Assembly: GCF_002929535.1 (NCBI RefSeq)
Contig: NZ_PJJO01000057.1
Coordinates: 1-64,000, forward strand
From: Cryobacterium sp. Y11
Lineage (GTDB): Bacteria; Actinomycetota; Actinomycetes; Actinomycetales; Microbacteriaceae
Reading direction: 5' to 3'
Length of the DNA stretch: 64,000 bases
A program made the translations under genes and the position numbers. The notes beneath the pieces are model-generated. The model ran no database searches and was not told where the DNA came from. It worked only from the letters and a program-made list of their open reading frames with translations. Numbering within the stretch: the stretch's first letter is position 1; each line of letters starts with the position of its first letter. Positions 34,283 through 42,693 of the stretch are shown in pieces.

Positions 34283-35337
34283 GTGACTGGGCCGGACTAG
34301 CCTGGCTGGTCGTGCTTCTCGCCGCCAACGCCTTCTTCGTTGGCGCGGAATTCGCCGTTATTTCGGCTCGCCGCTCGCAGATCGAGCCCCTCGCCGAGGC
34401 TGGTAAGCGCAGCGCCAAGACCGCGCTCTGGGCAATGGAACACGCGACATTGATGCTCGCAACGTCCCAACTGGGCATCACGGTTTGTTCGCTGCTCATT
34501 TTGAACGTGTCAGAGCCGGCCATCCATCACCTGCTGGAGGTGCCGCTGGGCTTGACCGGCCTGCCGGAAGCGTATATTGCTACGATCGCGTTCATCGTGG
34601 CGCTACTGCTGGTCTCCTACCTGCACGTCGTGTTCGGCGAGATGGTGCCGAAGAACCTGTCGTTCTCGGTGCCTGACCGGGCCGTGCTGCTGCTCGCGCC
34701 GCCGCTCGTGTTCGTCGCTCGCGTATTCAAGCCGCTGATCGTTACGCTGAACGCCTTGGCCAACGGCGCGCTGCGCCTGTTCGGGGTGCAGCCGAAGAAC
34801 GAGGCGACGAGTGCGTTCACACTCGACGAGGTCGCCACGATCGTCACCCAGTCCACCAGGGAGGGCGTGCTGAGCGACGGAACCGGCGCCCTGACCGCGG
34901 CGTTCGAGTTCACCAACCTCAAGGTGCGCGACGTTGCGGTCGGCCTGTCCAAACTGGTCAGCCTGCCGGAGTTGGCCACACCGGCCGACGTGGAGAAGGC
35001 TGTGACGCGCCACGGGTTCTCGCGCTACGTGCTCGCCGACGCCGAGGGGTACCTCACCGGATACGTGCACCTCAAGGATGTGCTCGACCTGGATATTGCG
35101 TCGGCGTCGGCTGCACCAGATAGTTACGCTGGAAAGATTCCGGCCAAACGCATCCGTGCCCTAATTTCTATTTTCGAAGACACCGACCTTGAAGACGCGC
35201 TCGCGACCATGCGCCGTTCAGGCGCGCACCTCGCGCGCTCGTTCACCGCAGAGGGTGTGACTACGGGGGTGCTCTTTCTCGAGGACATCATCGAGGAGCT
35301 CGTCGGCGAAGTACAAGACGCCACCCGCCGCGAGTAG
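34279..35337 (+). CDS. Second CNNM/CBS membrane protein
   Basis: Encodes 352 residues. It carries the same DUF21/CNNM domain ('FFVGAEFAVISARRSQIEPL', 'GEMVPKNLSFSVP') and a CBS pair. It ends after 'FLEDIIEELVGEVQDATRRE', so the CorC_HlyC domain of its neighbour is absent. The pair is arranged as in many actinobacteria, suggesting the two proteins form a heterodimeric transporter. It is translationally coupled to the upstream gene. Confidence 0.9.
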   Translation: MSDWAGLAWLVVLLAANAFFVGAEFAVISARRSQIEPLAEAGKRSAKTALWAMEHATLMLATSQLGITVCSLLILNVSEPAIHHLLEVPLGLTGLPEAYIATIAFIVALLLVSYLHVVFGEMVPKNLSFSVPDRAVLLLAPPLVFVARVFKPLIVTLNALANGALRLFGVQPKNEATSAFTLDEVATIVTQSTREGVLSDGTGALTAAFEFTNLKVRDVAVGLSKLVSLPELATPADVEKAVTRHGFSRYVLADAEGYLTGYVHLKDVLDLDIASASAAPDSYAGKIPAKRIRALISIFEDTDLEDALATMRRSGAHLARSFTAEGVTTGVLFLEDIIEELVGEVQDATRRE

Positions 35338-35359
35338 CGCGCGCAGCTCGGAAACGACC

Positions 35360-35365
35360 TATCGT
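35360..35365 (+). promoter_or_regulatory. -10 box (TATCGT) of nnrD
   Basis: TATCGT lies 6 nt before the ATG at 35372; predicted leaderless mRNA. Confidence 0.45.
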
Positions 35366-35371
35366 TGGTGC

Positions 35372-36247
35372 ATGGTGAAACCGCGTGGCTGGCTCGAATG
35401 GGAGGCCGAACAGGCCCGCGACTGGATCTATCGGCCGCAGACCGGTGATGACAAGTACTCGCGCGGCGTGCTCGGCGTGCGCACCGGGTCGAAGGATTAC
35501 CCGGGCGCCGCGGTTCTTGGCGTCGACGCGGCCGTGCGCACCGGCCTCGGCATGGTGCGCTACCTCGGTCCACGCCGGGCCCAGAACCTCGTCTTGCAGC
35601 GCCGCCCCGAAATCGTCACCGTGCCCGGTCGGGTTCAGGCGTGGCTGATCGGCTCCGGCATCAACGCCAGCACGAGAACGGATGCCGTCACCGCGGCCCT
35701 CGAACACGCCCTCGCCGAGGGTCTGCCCACCGTCATCGACGCCGGCGCCCTCGACCTGGTGTCGCGCGCGATCGGGCCGACCGTGATCACCCCACACGCC
35801 GGCGAACTGGCCGCGATGCTCGCGGGAGAGGCCAAGCCGGGCTCGGCCTCTCAGATCGCCGCCAATCCGGGGGAGTGGGCGATTCGTGCCGCTCGAGTGT
35901 TTGACGTGACGGTGCTGCTCAAGGGCGCTGTCACCCACATTGCGTCTCCGGCGGGTGCCCGTCTGACCGTGTCTACCGGGCCGGCCTGGCTGGCGACGGC
36001 GGGGTCTGGTGACGTGCTCGGCGGCATTCTCGGGGCGCTGCTGGCGACCCATTATGACCAACTTGAAGCCGATGCCGCCTCCCTCGCGCCGCTCGCGGCC
36101 ACCGCAGCACTGATCCATGCCGAGGCCGCGAATCTAGCCTCCGCCGGGGGCCCGATCGCGGCCCTCGACGTGGCCGACGCCGTGCCGCGGGCGGTCGCAG
36201 CGTTCCTCAACCACGGGAGCGAGGCGGGGGGTCTCCCGGCGCGCTGA
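35372..36247 (+). CDS. nnrD: ADP-dependent NAD(P)H-hydrate dehydratase
   Basis: Encodes 291 residues of the ribokinase-like fold. Motifs include 'GSKDYPGAAVLGVDAAVRTG', 'VITPHAGELAAML' and the catalytic 'ATAGSGDVLGGILGALLA' near residue 210. It repairs damaged NADHX/NADPHX. The epimerase domain (NnrE) often fused to it is missing here and must be encoded elsewhere. The start is supported by a -10 box 6 nt upstream. Confidence 0.92.
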   Translation: MVKPRGWLEWEAEQARDWIYRPQTGDDKYSRGVLGVRTGSKDYPGAAVLGVDAAVRTGLGMVRYLGPRRAQNLVLQRRPEIVTVPGRVQAWLIGSGINASTRTDAVTAALEHALAEGLPTVIDAGALDLVSRAIGPTVITPHAGELAAMLAGEAKPGSASQIAANPGEWAIRAARVFDVTVLLKGAVTHIASPAGARLTVSTGPAWLATAGSGDVLGGILGALLATHYDQLEADAASLAPLAATAALIHAEAANLASAGGPIAALDVADAVPRAVAAFLNHGSEAGGLPAR

Positions 36248-36312
36248 CGCTGGCGCGGCGTGCCGCAACGCGCGCGGTACCTTGGGCTCTCCGCCTTGTG
36301 CCAAGGTAAAGC

Positions 36313-37575
36313 GTGCGAATTCACGACGAAACCCACGGCGCTGCCGGCACGTGGCCTGCGCAGCAGTTGGTGCGGTATCCGCTCGCCGCGCTCTGGACCG
36401 CTTTCGTACTCGTGCATCTGTTGCTGATCGTTCTGGCCGTGTTTGGTCCGGGGTATCCGCTCGGCGACGTTGAGATCGTCTACCGCCGCTGGGCCGAGAG
36501 CGCAGTCGGCGGAAGTATTGTGGGAATCACCGAGAACTTCGTCTACCCGCTGCTCGCGCTCGTGCCGATTGTCAGCGCGGTGGCCTTCGGTGGCCCGGCC
36601 TACCTCGGAACCTGGTTTGGGCTGGTGACCGTGATGAACGCCGGGGCGTTCTTCGTGCTCGTGCGCTCTCACCGCGCGGCGGCCTGGTGGTGGCTGGCCT
36701 TTCTGGTCCTGCTGGGCCCGATCGCGCTGGTGCGCATCGACGCGGTCACGGTTCCGCTCTGCATCGCCGCGCTGCTCTGGCTTGGCCGCCGCCCGCTCTG
36801 GGGCACAGTTCTGCTCACCCTAGCCACCTGGATCAAAATCTGGCCGGTTGCAGCCTTGGCCGCCCTGTTCGTGGCGTCGAAACTGCGCTGGCGGATGCTC
36901 GCGGTTGCCGCCGCCGTCACCGCGGCGGTCATCACCGTGGCCGTGTCGCTCAGCTTGGCCCGAGGCAGCGGCATTCACGTCCTGAGCTTCGTGGCCGAGC
37001 AGGCGGGGCGGGGGATCCAGATCGAATCGCCCGTCGCAGTGCCGTGGCTCTGGCAGGCCGCGCTGGGCGTTCCTGGCAGTTTCATCTACTACGACCAGCA
37101 CATTCTCACGTTTCAAATCGCCGGCGCTGTCACCATCGCCATGAGTGGAGCGATGACTCCGCTGCTCGCGCTCGCCGCCGCCGGCGTGCTGCTGCTCGGC
37201 GTGCGGGCCCAACGCCGGGGAACTGGCTGGCCGGAAGTCTTTCCCCCGCTGACGCTCGCGTTGACGGTCACCATGATCGCGTTCAACAAGGTCGGTTCGC
37301 CGCAGTTCATCAGCTGGCTGGCTGCGCCGATCATTCTGGGGCTCGTGCTGACCGGGCGCCCCTGGCGCACACCCGCGCTGCTCGGTCTCGCGCTCGCCGC
37401 GCTCACTCAGGTCGTCTACCCATACCTCTACGCTTGGGTGTTGGTGGCCAATCCGGTCATGGTGCTGGTGCTGACCGTGCGCAATCTGCTCGAATTCGTA
37501 CTGCTCGGCTGGGCGCTCTGGGCACTGTACCGACTCACGCCACCGTCTTTTCGCACTATCGACCACCACCTCTAG
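36313..37575 (+). CDS. Polytopic membrane protein, glycosyltransferase family 87-like
   Basis: Encodes 420 residues from a GTG. About ten to twelve membrane segments are present. The early loop 'GDVEIVYRRWAESAVGG' and later 'LTLATWIKIWPVAALAALFV' and 'FNKVGSPQFISWLAAPIILG' fit the DUF2029/GT87 group, which includes mannosyltransferases using polyprenyl-phosphate sugars. The catalytic acidic residues of the first loop are plausible (D and E in 'GDVEIVY'). It is followed after 9 bases by the thiamine-binding gene. The sugar donor and acceptor are unknown. Confidence 0.75.
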   Translation: MRIHDETHGAAGTWPAQQLVRYPLAALWTAFVLVHLLLIVLAVFGPGYPLGDVEIVYRRWAESAVGGSIVGITENFVYPLLALVPIVSAVAFGGPAYLGTWFGLVTVMNAGAFFVLVRSHRAAAWWWLAFLVLLGPIALVRIDAVTVPLCIAALLWLGRRPLWGTVLLTLATWIKIWPVAALAALFVASKLRWRMLAVAAAVTAAVITVAVSLSLARGSGIHVLSFVAEQAGRGIQIESPVAVPWLWQAALGVPGSFIYYDQHILTFQIAGAVTIAMSGAMTPLLALAAAGVLLLGVRAQRRGTGWPEVFPPLTLALTVTMIAFNKVGSPQFISWLAAPIILGLVLTGRPWRTPALLGLALAALTQVVYPYLYAWVLVANPVMVLVLTVRNLLEFVLLGWALWALYRLTPPSFRTIDHHL

Positions 37576-37584
37576 GGAGCCACC

Positions 37585-37887
37585 ATGCTCGTAGCATTCT
37601 CTGTCGCACCGTCCGTCGCTGCCGACTCGCAGGGGTCCGTGCATGACGCGGTCGCCGCAGCCGTGCGCATCGTGCGCGAATCCGGCCTGCCCAATCACAC
37701 GGACTCGATGTTCACCACCATCGAGGGCGAGTGGGACGAGGTCTTCGCCGTTATCAAGGCCGCGACCGAGGCGGTGGGCACCTTCGGGCCGCGCGTTTCC
37801 CTCGTGCTGAAGGCCGACATCCGCCCGGGCCACACCGGCGAGCTGACCGGCAAGCTCGCGCGCCTGGAGACCGCTCTCTCCGAGTGA
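37585..37887 (+). CDS. MTH1187/YkoF-type thiamine-binding protein
   Basis: Encodes 100 residues: 'MLVAFSVAPSVAADSQGSVH', 'GLPNHTDSMFTTIEGEWDEV' and 'GPRVSLVLKADIRPG' fit the small ferredoxin-like fold that binds thiamine or its precursors. The ribosome site AGGGAGCC is just upstream. It is only 9 bases from the membrane gene, so it is probably in the same transcript. There is no TPP riboswitch between them. Confidence 0.85.
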   Translation: MLVAFSVAPSVAADSQGSVHDAVAAAVRIVRESGLPNHTDSMFTTIEGEWDEVFAVIKAATEAVGTFGPRVSLVLKADIRPGHTGELTGKLARLETALSE

Positions 37888-38070
37888 TCAACTAGCGAGC
37901 AGCCATCTTTGGCTCCCCGGTGCCGTCCGTCGACACGCGAGATGCCATCTTCGGCCCATGAGTGTGCCCGAGCACTCGCGAGATGTGCCCCGCGGCACCG
38001 CCGGACCACCCGCCCCCGAATGATCCAGGCCTGCGCGCGACGGGAATCACCCGCGCAAGCGTACGGGGCA

Positions 38071-38076
38071 TAGGCT
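38071..38076 (+). promoter_or_regulatory. -10 box (TAGGCT) of the MFS gene
   Basis: TAGGCT lies 6 nt before the ATG at 38083; predicted leaderless mRNA. Confidence 0.5.
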
Positions 38077-38082
38077 TATCGC

Positions 38083-39360
38083 ATGCCCCTCACTTCTGAC
38101 GGGTCGACGCAGCTGTCGTCGACCCGTATTCGTCTTGCCCTGCTCGCCCTCGCCCTGGGTGGGTTCGCCATCGGCGCGACCGAATTCGTTGCCATGGGTC
38201 TGCTGCCAAACCTCGCCGCAGACCTGCTTCCCGGCCTCTATGCCGCTGCACCGGATGCTGCCAATGCCCAGGCAGGCTGGCTCATCTCTGCCTACGCCCT
38301 CGGTGTCGTCGTCGGAGCGCCGACGATTGCGGCCGCTGCGGCGCGTTGGCCGCGCAAACAGCTGCTCCTGGCCTTGTTGACCGCGTTCACCCTCGGCACG
38401 ATTGCGTCGGCACTACTGCCGACCTTCGAGACCGTACTGGCCGCCCGGTTCGTGGCCGGGCTGCCGCACGGCGCCTACTTTGGCATCGCCTCGCTCGTCG
38501 CCGCACACCTGATGGGCCCGGGCAAGCGTGCCCGCGGCATCGCCATCGTGCTCAGCGGGCTGACCATCTCCAACGTCATCGGGGTGCCAACAATCACCTG
38601 GATCGGTCAGGCGAGCGGATGGCGCATCGCCTACCTGGTCGTCGCAGCGATCTTCGCGCTCACCTTCGTAGCCGTCGCCGTGTTCGTACCGTTCCAGAAC
38701 GGCAACCCGAAGGCCACAATGCGCGCCGAGTTGCGGGCGTTCAGTCAACTACAGGTATGGATCACCCTGTCGATTGGAGCCATCGGCTTTGGCGGCTTGT
38801 TCGCCGTCTACACCTACGTCGCCCCGCTCGTGATTGAAATAACCGGGCTCACCGCGGCGGCGGTGCCGATCATACTCGTCGTCGTCGGCCTCGGCATGAC
38901 GACCGGCAACTTTGCCGGGGGAGCGATGGCGGACTGGAGCGTGCGCCGCACCATGTACGTCTCCTTCGGCGTGCTGATCGCGGCCCTGGTCACGCTAGGC
39001 CTCTCTGCTCAATCGCTCGCGGGGCTTGTGATCGGCATGTTCTTTATCGGGGCGGCGGCATCCGCTCTCTCGCCGACCATTCAGGCTCGGCTGATGGATG
39101 TGGCCCACGAGAGTCAGTCGCTCGCGGCGGCACTGAACCACTCATCGCTCAACGCCGGTAACGCCCTGGGCGCGGCTCTCGGCGGCGTGGTGATCGCCGC
39201 TGGACTCGGCTACCTCGCCCCGATTTGGATCGGTGTCGCCCTGAGCACGCTCGGCGTACTTCTGACCCTGCTCACTTTCAGCATCGACCGGCGCCGCCGC
39301 CTGCGCGGCCAGTATGTGCCATACGGCACGCAGCTGGTCGAGGTCGTGCGCTCGCATTAA
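38083..39360 (+). CDS. MFS transporter, DHA1 / AraJ-like exporter
   Basis: Encodes 425 residues with 12 membrane segments. The first helix 'LALGGFAIGATEFVAMGLLP' and the loop 'RWPRKQLLLALLTAFTLGTI' are typical of DHA1-type sugar or drug efflux proteins (AraJ, YdhP). Proton-driven export of a small molecule is likely; the substrate cannot be read from sequence. It has its own promoter and is convergent with the response regulator. Confidence 0.9.
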   Translation: MPLTSDGSTQLSSTRIRLALLALALGGFAIGATEFVAMGLLPNLAADLLPGLYAAAPDAANAQAGWLISAYALGVVVGAPTIAAAAARWPRKQLLLALLTAFTLGTIASALLPTFETVLAARFVAGLPHGAYFGIASLVAAHLMGPGKRARGIAIVLSGLTISNVIGVPTITWIGQASGWRIAYLVVAAIFALTFVAVAVFVPFQNGNPKATMRAELRAFSQLQVWITLSIGAIGFGGLFAVYTYVAPLVIEITGLTAAAVPIILVVVGLGMTTGNFAGGAMADWSVRRTMYVSFGVLIAALVTLGLSAQSLAGLVIGMFFIGAAASALSPTIQARLMDVAHESQSLAAALNHSSLNAGNALGAALGGVVIAAGLGYLAPIWIGVALSTLGVLLTLLTFSIDRRRRLRGQYVPYGTQLVEVVRSH

Positions 39361-39367
39361 CGAACGA

Positions 39368-39395
39368 ACCGGCCCGCACAGTGTTGCGAGCCGGT
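39368..39395. terminator. Hairpin between convergent MFS and response-regulator genes
   Basis: ACCGGC-C-CGCA paired with TGCG-A-GCCGGT around a 6-base loop. It has no T run. It may act on both strands. Confidence 0.4.
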
Positions 39396-39426
39396 GGTGT
39401 TCAGCGAAAACTAAATGGAGGCTGCA

Positions 39427-40083
39427 CTAGTCCGTCTGCAGCAGGATTCCGTCGTGGATGGCGCGCTTGCGCAGCGCAACCTTGGTGCCAACGTCATACC
39501 CGGCCAGGCGGTACTTCTCGCGAATACGCTTGAGGTAGCTCTTGGCGGTCTCCTCGGAGATGCCGAGCTGGTACGCGACGGCCTTGACCGGTTCGCCGGC
39601 ACCGTAGAGCGCCATCACGCGGCGTTCCTGGGCGCTCAGCCGCGGGCCCTCAACGTTTTCGGTCGAGTTGAGCGCGTAGTCGAGCTCGGCGGAGATGTAG
39701 GACTTACCGTTATAGGCGGCGCGAATGGCGTCCACGATCATGCTCGCCTCCTCGCTCTTCACGAGGTAGCCGAGGGCGCCGGCCGCGAGGGCTTCACGCA
39801 CGAGCGCAGGCTCAGAATAGGTGCTCATCAGCACCGTCTTCACCCCGGTCGTTTTGAGCGTCGAGATCTTCAGGGAGACCGGAATGTTGTCCTTGAGGTC
39901 GAGGTCGAGCAGCACGACGTCCACCGGGAACTGCGGATGGGTGAGCAGTTCGGGCCAGGTCGTCACCGCAGCTACCATCTCGATGTCGTCAGCGGCGCTA
40001 CGAATCCACTCGGTGAGCGCCCCGAGAAGCATTCGGTGATCGTCAACAAGGGCCAAGCGGATCGGACGGGGTGTAATCGTCAT
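39427..40083 (-). CDS. NarL/LuxR-family response regulator
   Basis: Encodes 218 residues with AGGAGGT upstream. The receiver domain has the likely phospho-acceptor D60 ('VVLLDLDL') and the usual 'GYLVKSEEA' Lys. A LuxR-type helix-turn-helix follows ('LSAQERRVMALYGAGEPVKA', 'ETAKSYLKRIREKYRLAG'). It is the DNA-binding partner of the histidine kinase two genes upstream; the three genes are on the same strand and form a signalling unit. The signal and targets are unknown. Confidence 0.9.
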   Translation of the reverse strand: MTITPRPIRLALVDDHRMLLGALTEWIRSAADDIEMVAAVTTWPELLTHPQFPVDVVLLDLDLKDNIPVSLKISTLKTTGVKTVLMSTYSEPALVREALAAGALGYLVKSEEASMIVDAIRAAYNGKSYISAELDYALNSTENVEGPRLSAQERRVMALYGAGEPVKAVAYQLGISEETAKSYLKRIREKYRLAGYDVGTKVALRKRAIHDGILLQTD

Positions 40084-40128
40084 GTGTTACCTCCTACGGT
40101 GTGCACCATATCGCCTATATCCCCAATA

Positions 40129-41463
40129 CTAGGCGTCAGCAGGATTGTCCACACTGCACTCGATGTCTACCCTTAGACTACCGTCGCGGTTCGAATCCAC
40201 ATGGGGTCCAATGGCCCTAATTGCCTGCCATGTTTCGGGATCGACGCGCCGCCGGGATACCCCCGTTGTGGTGAGTTCGATCGGAAAACGCACCTGATGC
40301 TGCGGTCCTACCCCATGTGTGGGGGCAATTGGTCCAAGCCGCAGTGAAACGGATGCTCCCGACCGCTGGGTGTCCCCGATCAGCAGCCAAATCGTTAGCA
40401 GCAGCCCGTCGCGTTGTGTCGGCGACAGCAGACCGGCCAAGCCGGCCGGATCGCTCAGGGAGACCACGGGGCTGAGAAATTCGCTCTCCGTGATGGCGTG
40501 GTGCAGCCAGGTCTCGGTGCGACCCTCGTTCAGGTGTAGGCGCAGTTGAGTGGCCAGCGAGGCTGCGGTCGTGGCCGTCGATACGGCGAGCGGGAGCGCT
40601 GTGCGCCCCTGGGCGACATCGTCGAGCAGGGTCTCAGCGTCGAGGTCGAGCCGAGCTAGCTGTTCCGAGGCGAGCATGCCAACCGCGAATCGCGGCTGCG
40701 ACACGGTGCTTTGCACGAGCACGAGGTCGAGTTCGCGCTGCACCATGCGGCGAAACGCATGCACAATGCTCGCGCCGACCACCGGCGGTACGACGGCCAG
40801 CGCGACCCCGAGAATATCCGGGCCCAGGGTCAGCACATCGGTGCGGACTTCGAACAGGGTCGCAGCAGCCATAGCGACACCGAGGGCGAGCGCTGCCACG
40901 GTGATATCGCGGGATTCTCGGAGCGTCACTATCGTCAGCAAAAATGCTCCAACGGCCGGTGCAGCGGTGGGAAAAAGAGCCGTGCCCGAAATGCCCCACG
41001 ACCCTGCCATGTCGAGCGCCACCACGATCGCGCAGGCGGCAATGGCGAGCAGAAACAGCCACAGCGGCAGGCGAGATGACAGCCGGCGCACCGCCATGTT
41101 CACGCAGACGGCGGTCGCAGCGAGCACCAGCCAGGCCGTCACACTCAGCGTGGGGGTGGGGGTCTCGTTCCACTCGACCGCCAACCGCGCCAGCAAAAAC
41201 AGGGCAATAACGCCGCCACTGATGCTCATCCCAATACCGAGGTGCCGAGCGCCTAAACCGTTCTGATCGGACTTGAACCCGGCGAAATGGCTTTCGCCGC
41301 GCAGACTCGACCGCGGAAACCGCAGCGGCGATAGCGCTGCCCTGGTCGATTGGCCAACGGATGTTGTCGGCCAGCTACGCTCGTCCGGTGCGCCGAGCAG
41401 GCGCGCACCCACACCACGCGTGCGCACGATGTCGATGGGTGTGGTGTCGCTCAGTGTACTCAT
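40129..41463 (-). CDS. Membrane protein in a two-component operon, possibly degenerate kinase
   Basis: Encodes 444 residues. The N-terminal ~75 residues are cytoplasmic, followed by about six membrane segments (75-235) and a cytoplasmic C-terminal half of ~210 residues. That half has the outline of a sensor kinase, with helical 'LASEQLARLDLDAETLLDDV' then an alpha/beta stretch 'RDGLLLTIWLLIGDTQRSGA'. I find no phospho-accepting H box and no N or G box of an ATPase. Its start overlaps the histidine kinase stop by 4 bases. Its role could be as a regulatory or co-sensor subunit; this is inference. Confidence 0.72.
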   Translation of the reverse strand: MSTLSDTTPIDIVRTRGVGARLLGAPDERSWPTTSVGQSTRAALSPLRFPRSSLRGESHFAGFKSDQNGLGARHLGIGMSISGGVIALFLLARLAVEWNETPTPTLSVTAWLVLAATAVCVNMAVRRLSSRLPLWLFLLAIAACAIVVALDMAGSWGISGTALFPTAAPAVGAFLLTIVTLRESRDITVAALALGVAMAAATLFEVRTDVLTLGPDILGVALAVVPPVVGASIVHAFRRMVQRELDLVLVQSTVSQPRFAVGMLASEQLARLDLDAETLLDDVAQGRTALPLAVSTATTAASLATQLRLHLNEGRTETWLHHAITESEFLSPVVSLSDPAGLAGLLSPTQRDGLLLTIWLLIGDTQRSGASVSLRLGPIAPTHGVGPQHQVRFPIELTTTGVSRRRVDPETWQAIRAIGPHVDSNRDGSLRVDIECSVDNPADA

Positions 41464-42629
41464 TTGGGAACTTCCAAAACAACCGTCGTTCCGGCCCCCG
41501 GCGAGGAAAACAGTCGGGCGTTGCCACCGACGTCACGCAGGCGAGCGATCACCGATTCGGCAACACCGAGCCGTTCGGAGCCGACCTGGCCGAGGTCAAA
41601 GCCGACTCCGGTGTCGGTGACCATCGCGCGAACCGTGGTGTCGTCATCCGTTATCGTCACGTCGGCGTGGTCGACACCGGCGTGCCGGCGCACGTTCTCG
41701 AGGCATTCGGAGAGGGCAAGCAGAAAAGAGTCGAGCACGTTGCTGTGCAGCTGGACCTGCCCGCTCCCGTGCCAGTTGACCGTCAGACCCAACCGCTCGA
41801 ACCGCGCACGCACGGCTTCGAGCGTGTAACCGAGGGCGAGCACCGAGGCCGGTTCGAGCGCGTACACGCCCGAACGGGTGGGGGTGGGCAGACCGCCCAA
41901 CCGCAACTGGCGCAGCAGACGGGCGTCGTCTCCGGCTTGTTTCTGTAGAGCAGCCGGGCTGACGCCAACGCCGGAATGGGCCAGTAAGGTCAGCGTCGCC
42001 AGCACCGTATCGTGCAGTAACCGGGCGTCCTGGCGGCGTTGCGCCTCGAGTTCGCTTGCGTGCCGTTCGGCGCGGTGCGCGCGCCCGATCGCAGCGATGC
42101 GGTGCATCACTCGGGGCACGCTCTGCGCGATCCACCAGGACGCGAGAGTGAAGGTGAACCACATCGCCACGGTCAGGACGAGGAGTATGAGTTGGTCTGG
42201 GGTGTTGATCGTCACGACGGCCACGGTCGAGATGGTCAGTACAAAGAAGAAACCGAGTAAGAGTAGTCGGCGGGGGCTCGTGATCAAGACCGCAGCAACG
42301 GCGCTCATGGGCGCGGTGGCAACCATTCCGATCACGCTCACCTCGATCAGGTTTTGGGGCGCGCCGGGGTGACTGGCGAAGCCGACGAGCAGGATGATGC
42401 CCTCCCCGCAGAGCACGATGAGCACCACCCAGCGCAGGGCGCCGGTGCTGCCGAGCAGGTACTGCGCGGCCGCGAGCAGCAGGATGAGTACCGTGGCTGC
42501 CAGACGAGGATTACCCTCAATGCCGCCGGGAACCAACAAACAGGCCAGGGCCGTGGCAGAGCCGGTCAGCCCGGCCGCCTGCACCGCTCTGCGAAGGAGC
42601 CGATCGCGCTCCTTGAGAATGCGTTGCAT
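41460..42629 (-). CDS. NarL-type sensor histidine kinase
   Basis: Encodes 389 residues with about six membrane segments (25-170). The HisKA_3-type motif 'RLLHDTVLATLTLLAHSG' has the phospho-accepting H206. The ATPase domain has 'LALSECLENVRRHAG', 'TDTGVGFD' and an ending 'SSPGAGTTVVLEVPK'. It presumably phosphorylates the LuxR-type regulator at 39427. A TATAAC -10 box is at 42658-42663 on this strand. It is the first gene of the three-gene operon. Confidence 0.9.
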   Translation of the reverse strand: MQRILKERDRLLRRAVQAAGLTGSATALACLLVPGGIEGNPRLAATVLILLLAAAQYLLGSTGALRWVVLIVLCGEGIILLVGFASHPGAPQNLIEVSVIGMVATAPMSAVAAVLITSPRRLLLLGFFFVLTISTVAVVTINTPDQLILLVLTVAMWFTFTLASWWIAQSVPRVMHRIAAIGRAHRAERHASELEAQRRQDARLLHDTVLATLTLLAHSGVGVSPAALQKQAGDDARLLRQLRLGGLPTPTRSGVYALEPASVLALGYTLEAVRARFERLGLTVNWHGSGQVQLHSNVLDSFLLALSECLENVRRHAGVDHADVTITDDDTTVRAMVTDTGVGFDLGQVGSERLGVAESVIARLRDVGGNARLFSSPGAGTTVVLEVPK

Positions 42630-42657
42630 GGGTGCCGTTTCGGTTGAAAATTAACGT

Positions 42658-42663
42658 GTTATA
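42658..42663 (-). promoter_or_regulatory. -10 box (TATAAC) for the histidine kinase operon
   Basis: TATAAC on the minus strand in an AT-rich patch about 28 bases before the start at 42629. Confidence 0.4.
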
Positions 42664-42693
42664 CCAGCACCATACCCGGCGAACACGCGCGGT

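Noticed and set aside
40188-40198. GGTTCGAATCC, which looks like a tRNA T-loop
   Set aside because: The flanking bases do not form a T stem, acceptor stem or anticodon arm, and the site lies inside the membrane-protein gene on the other strand.
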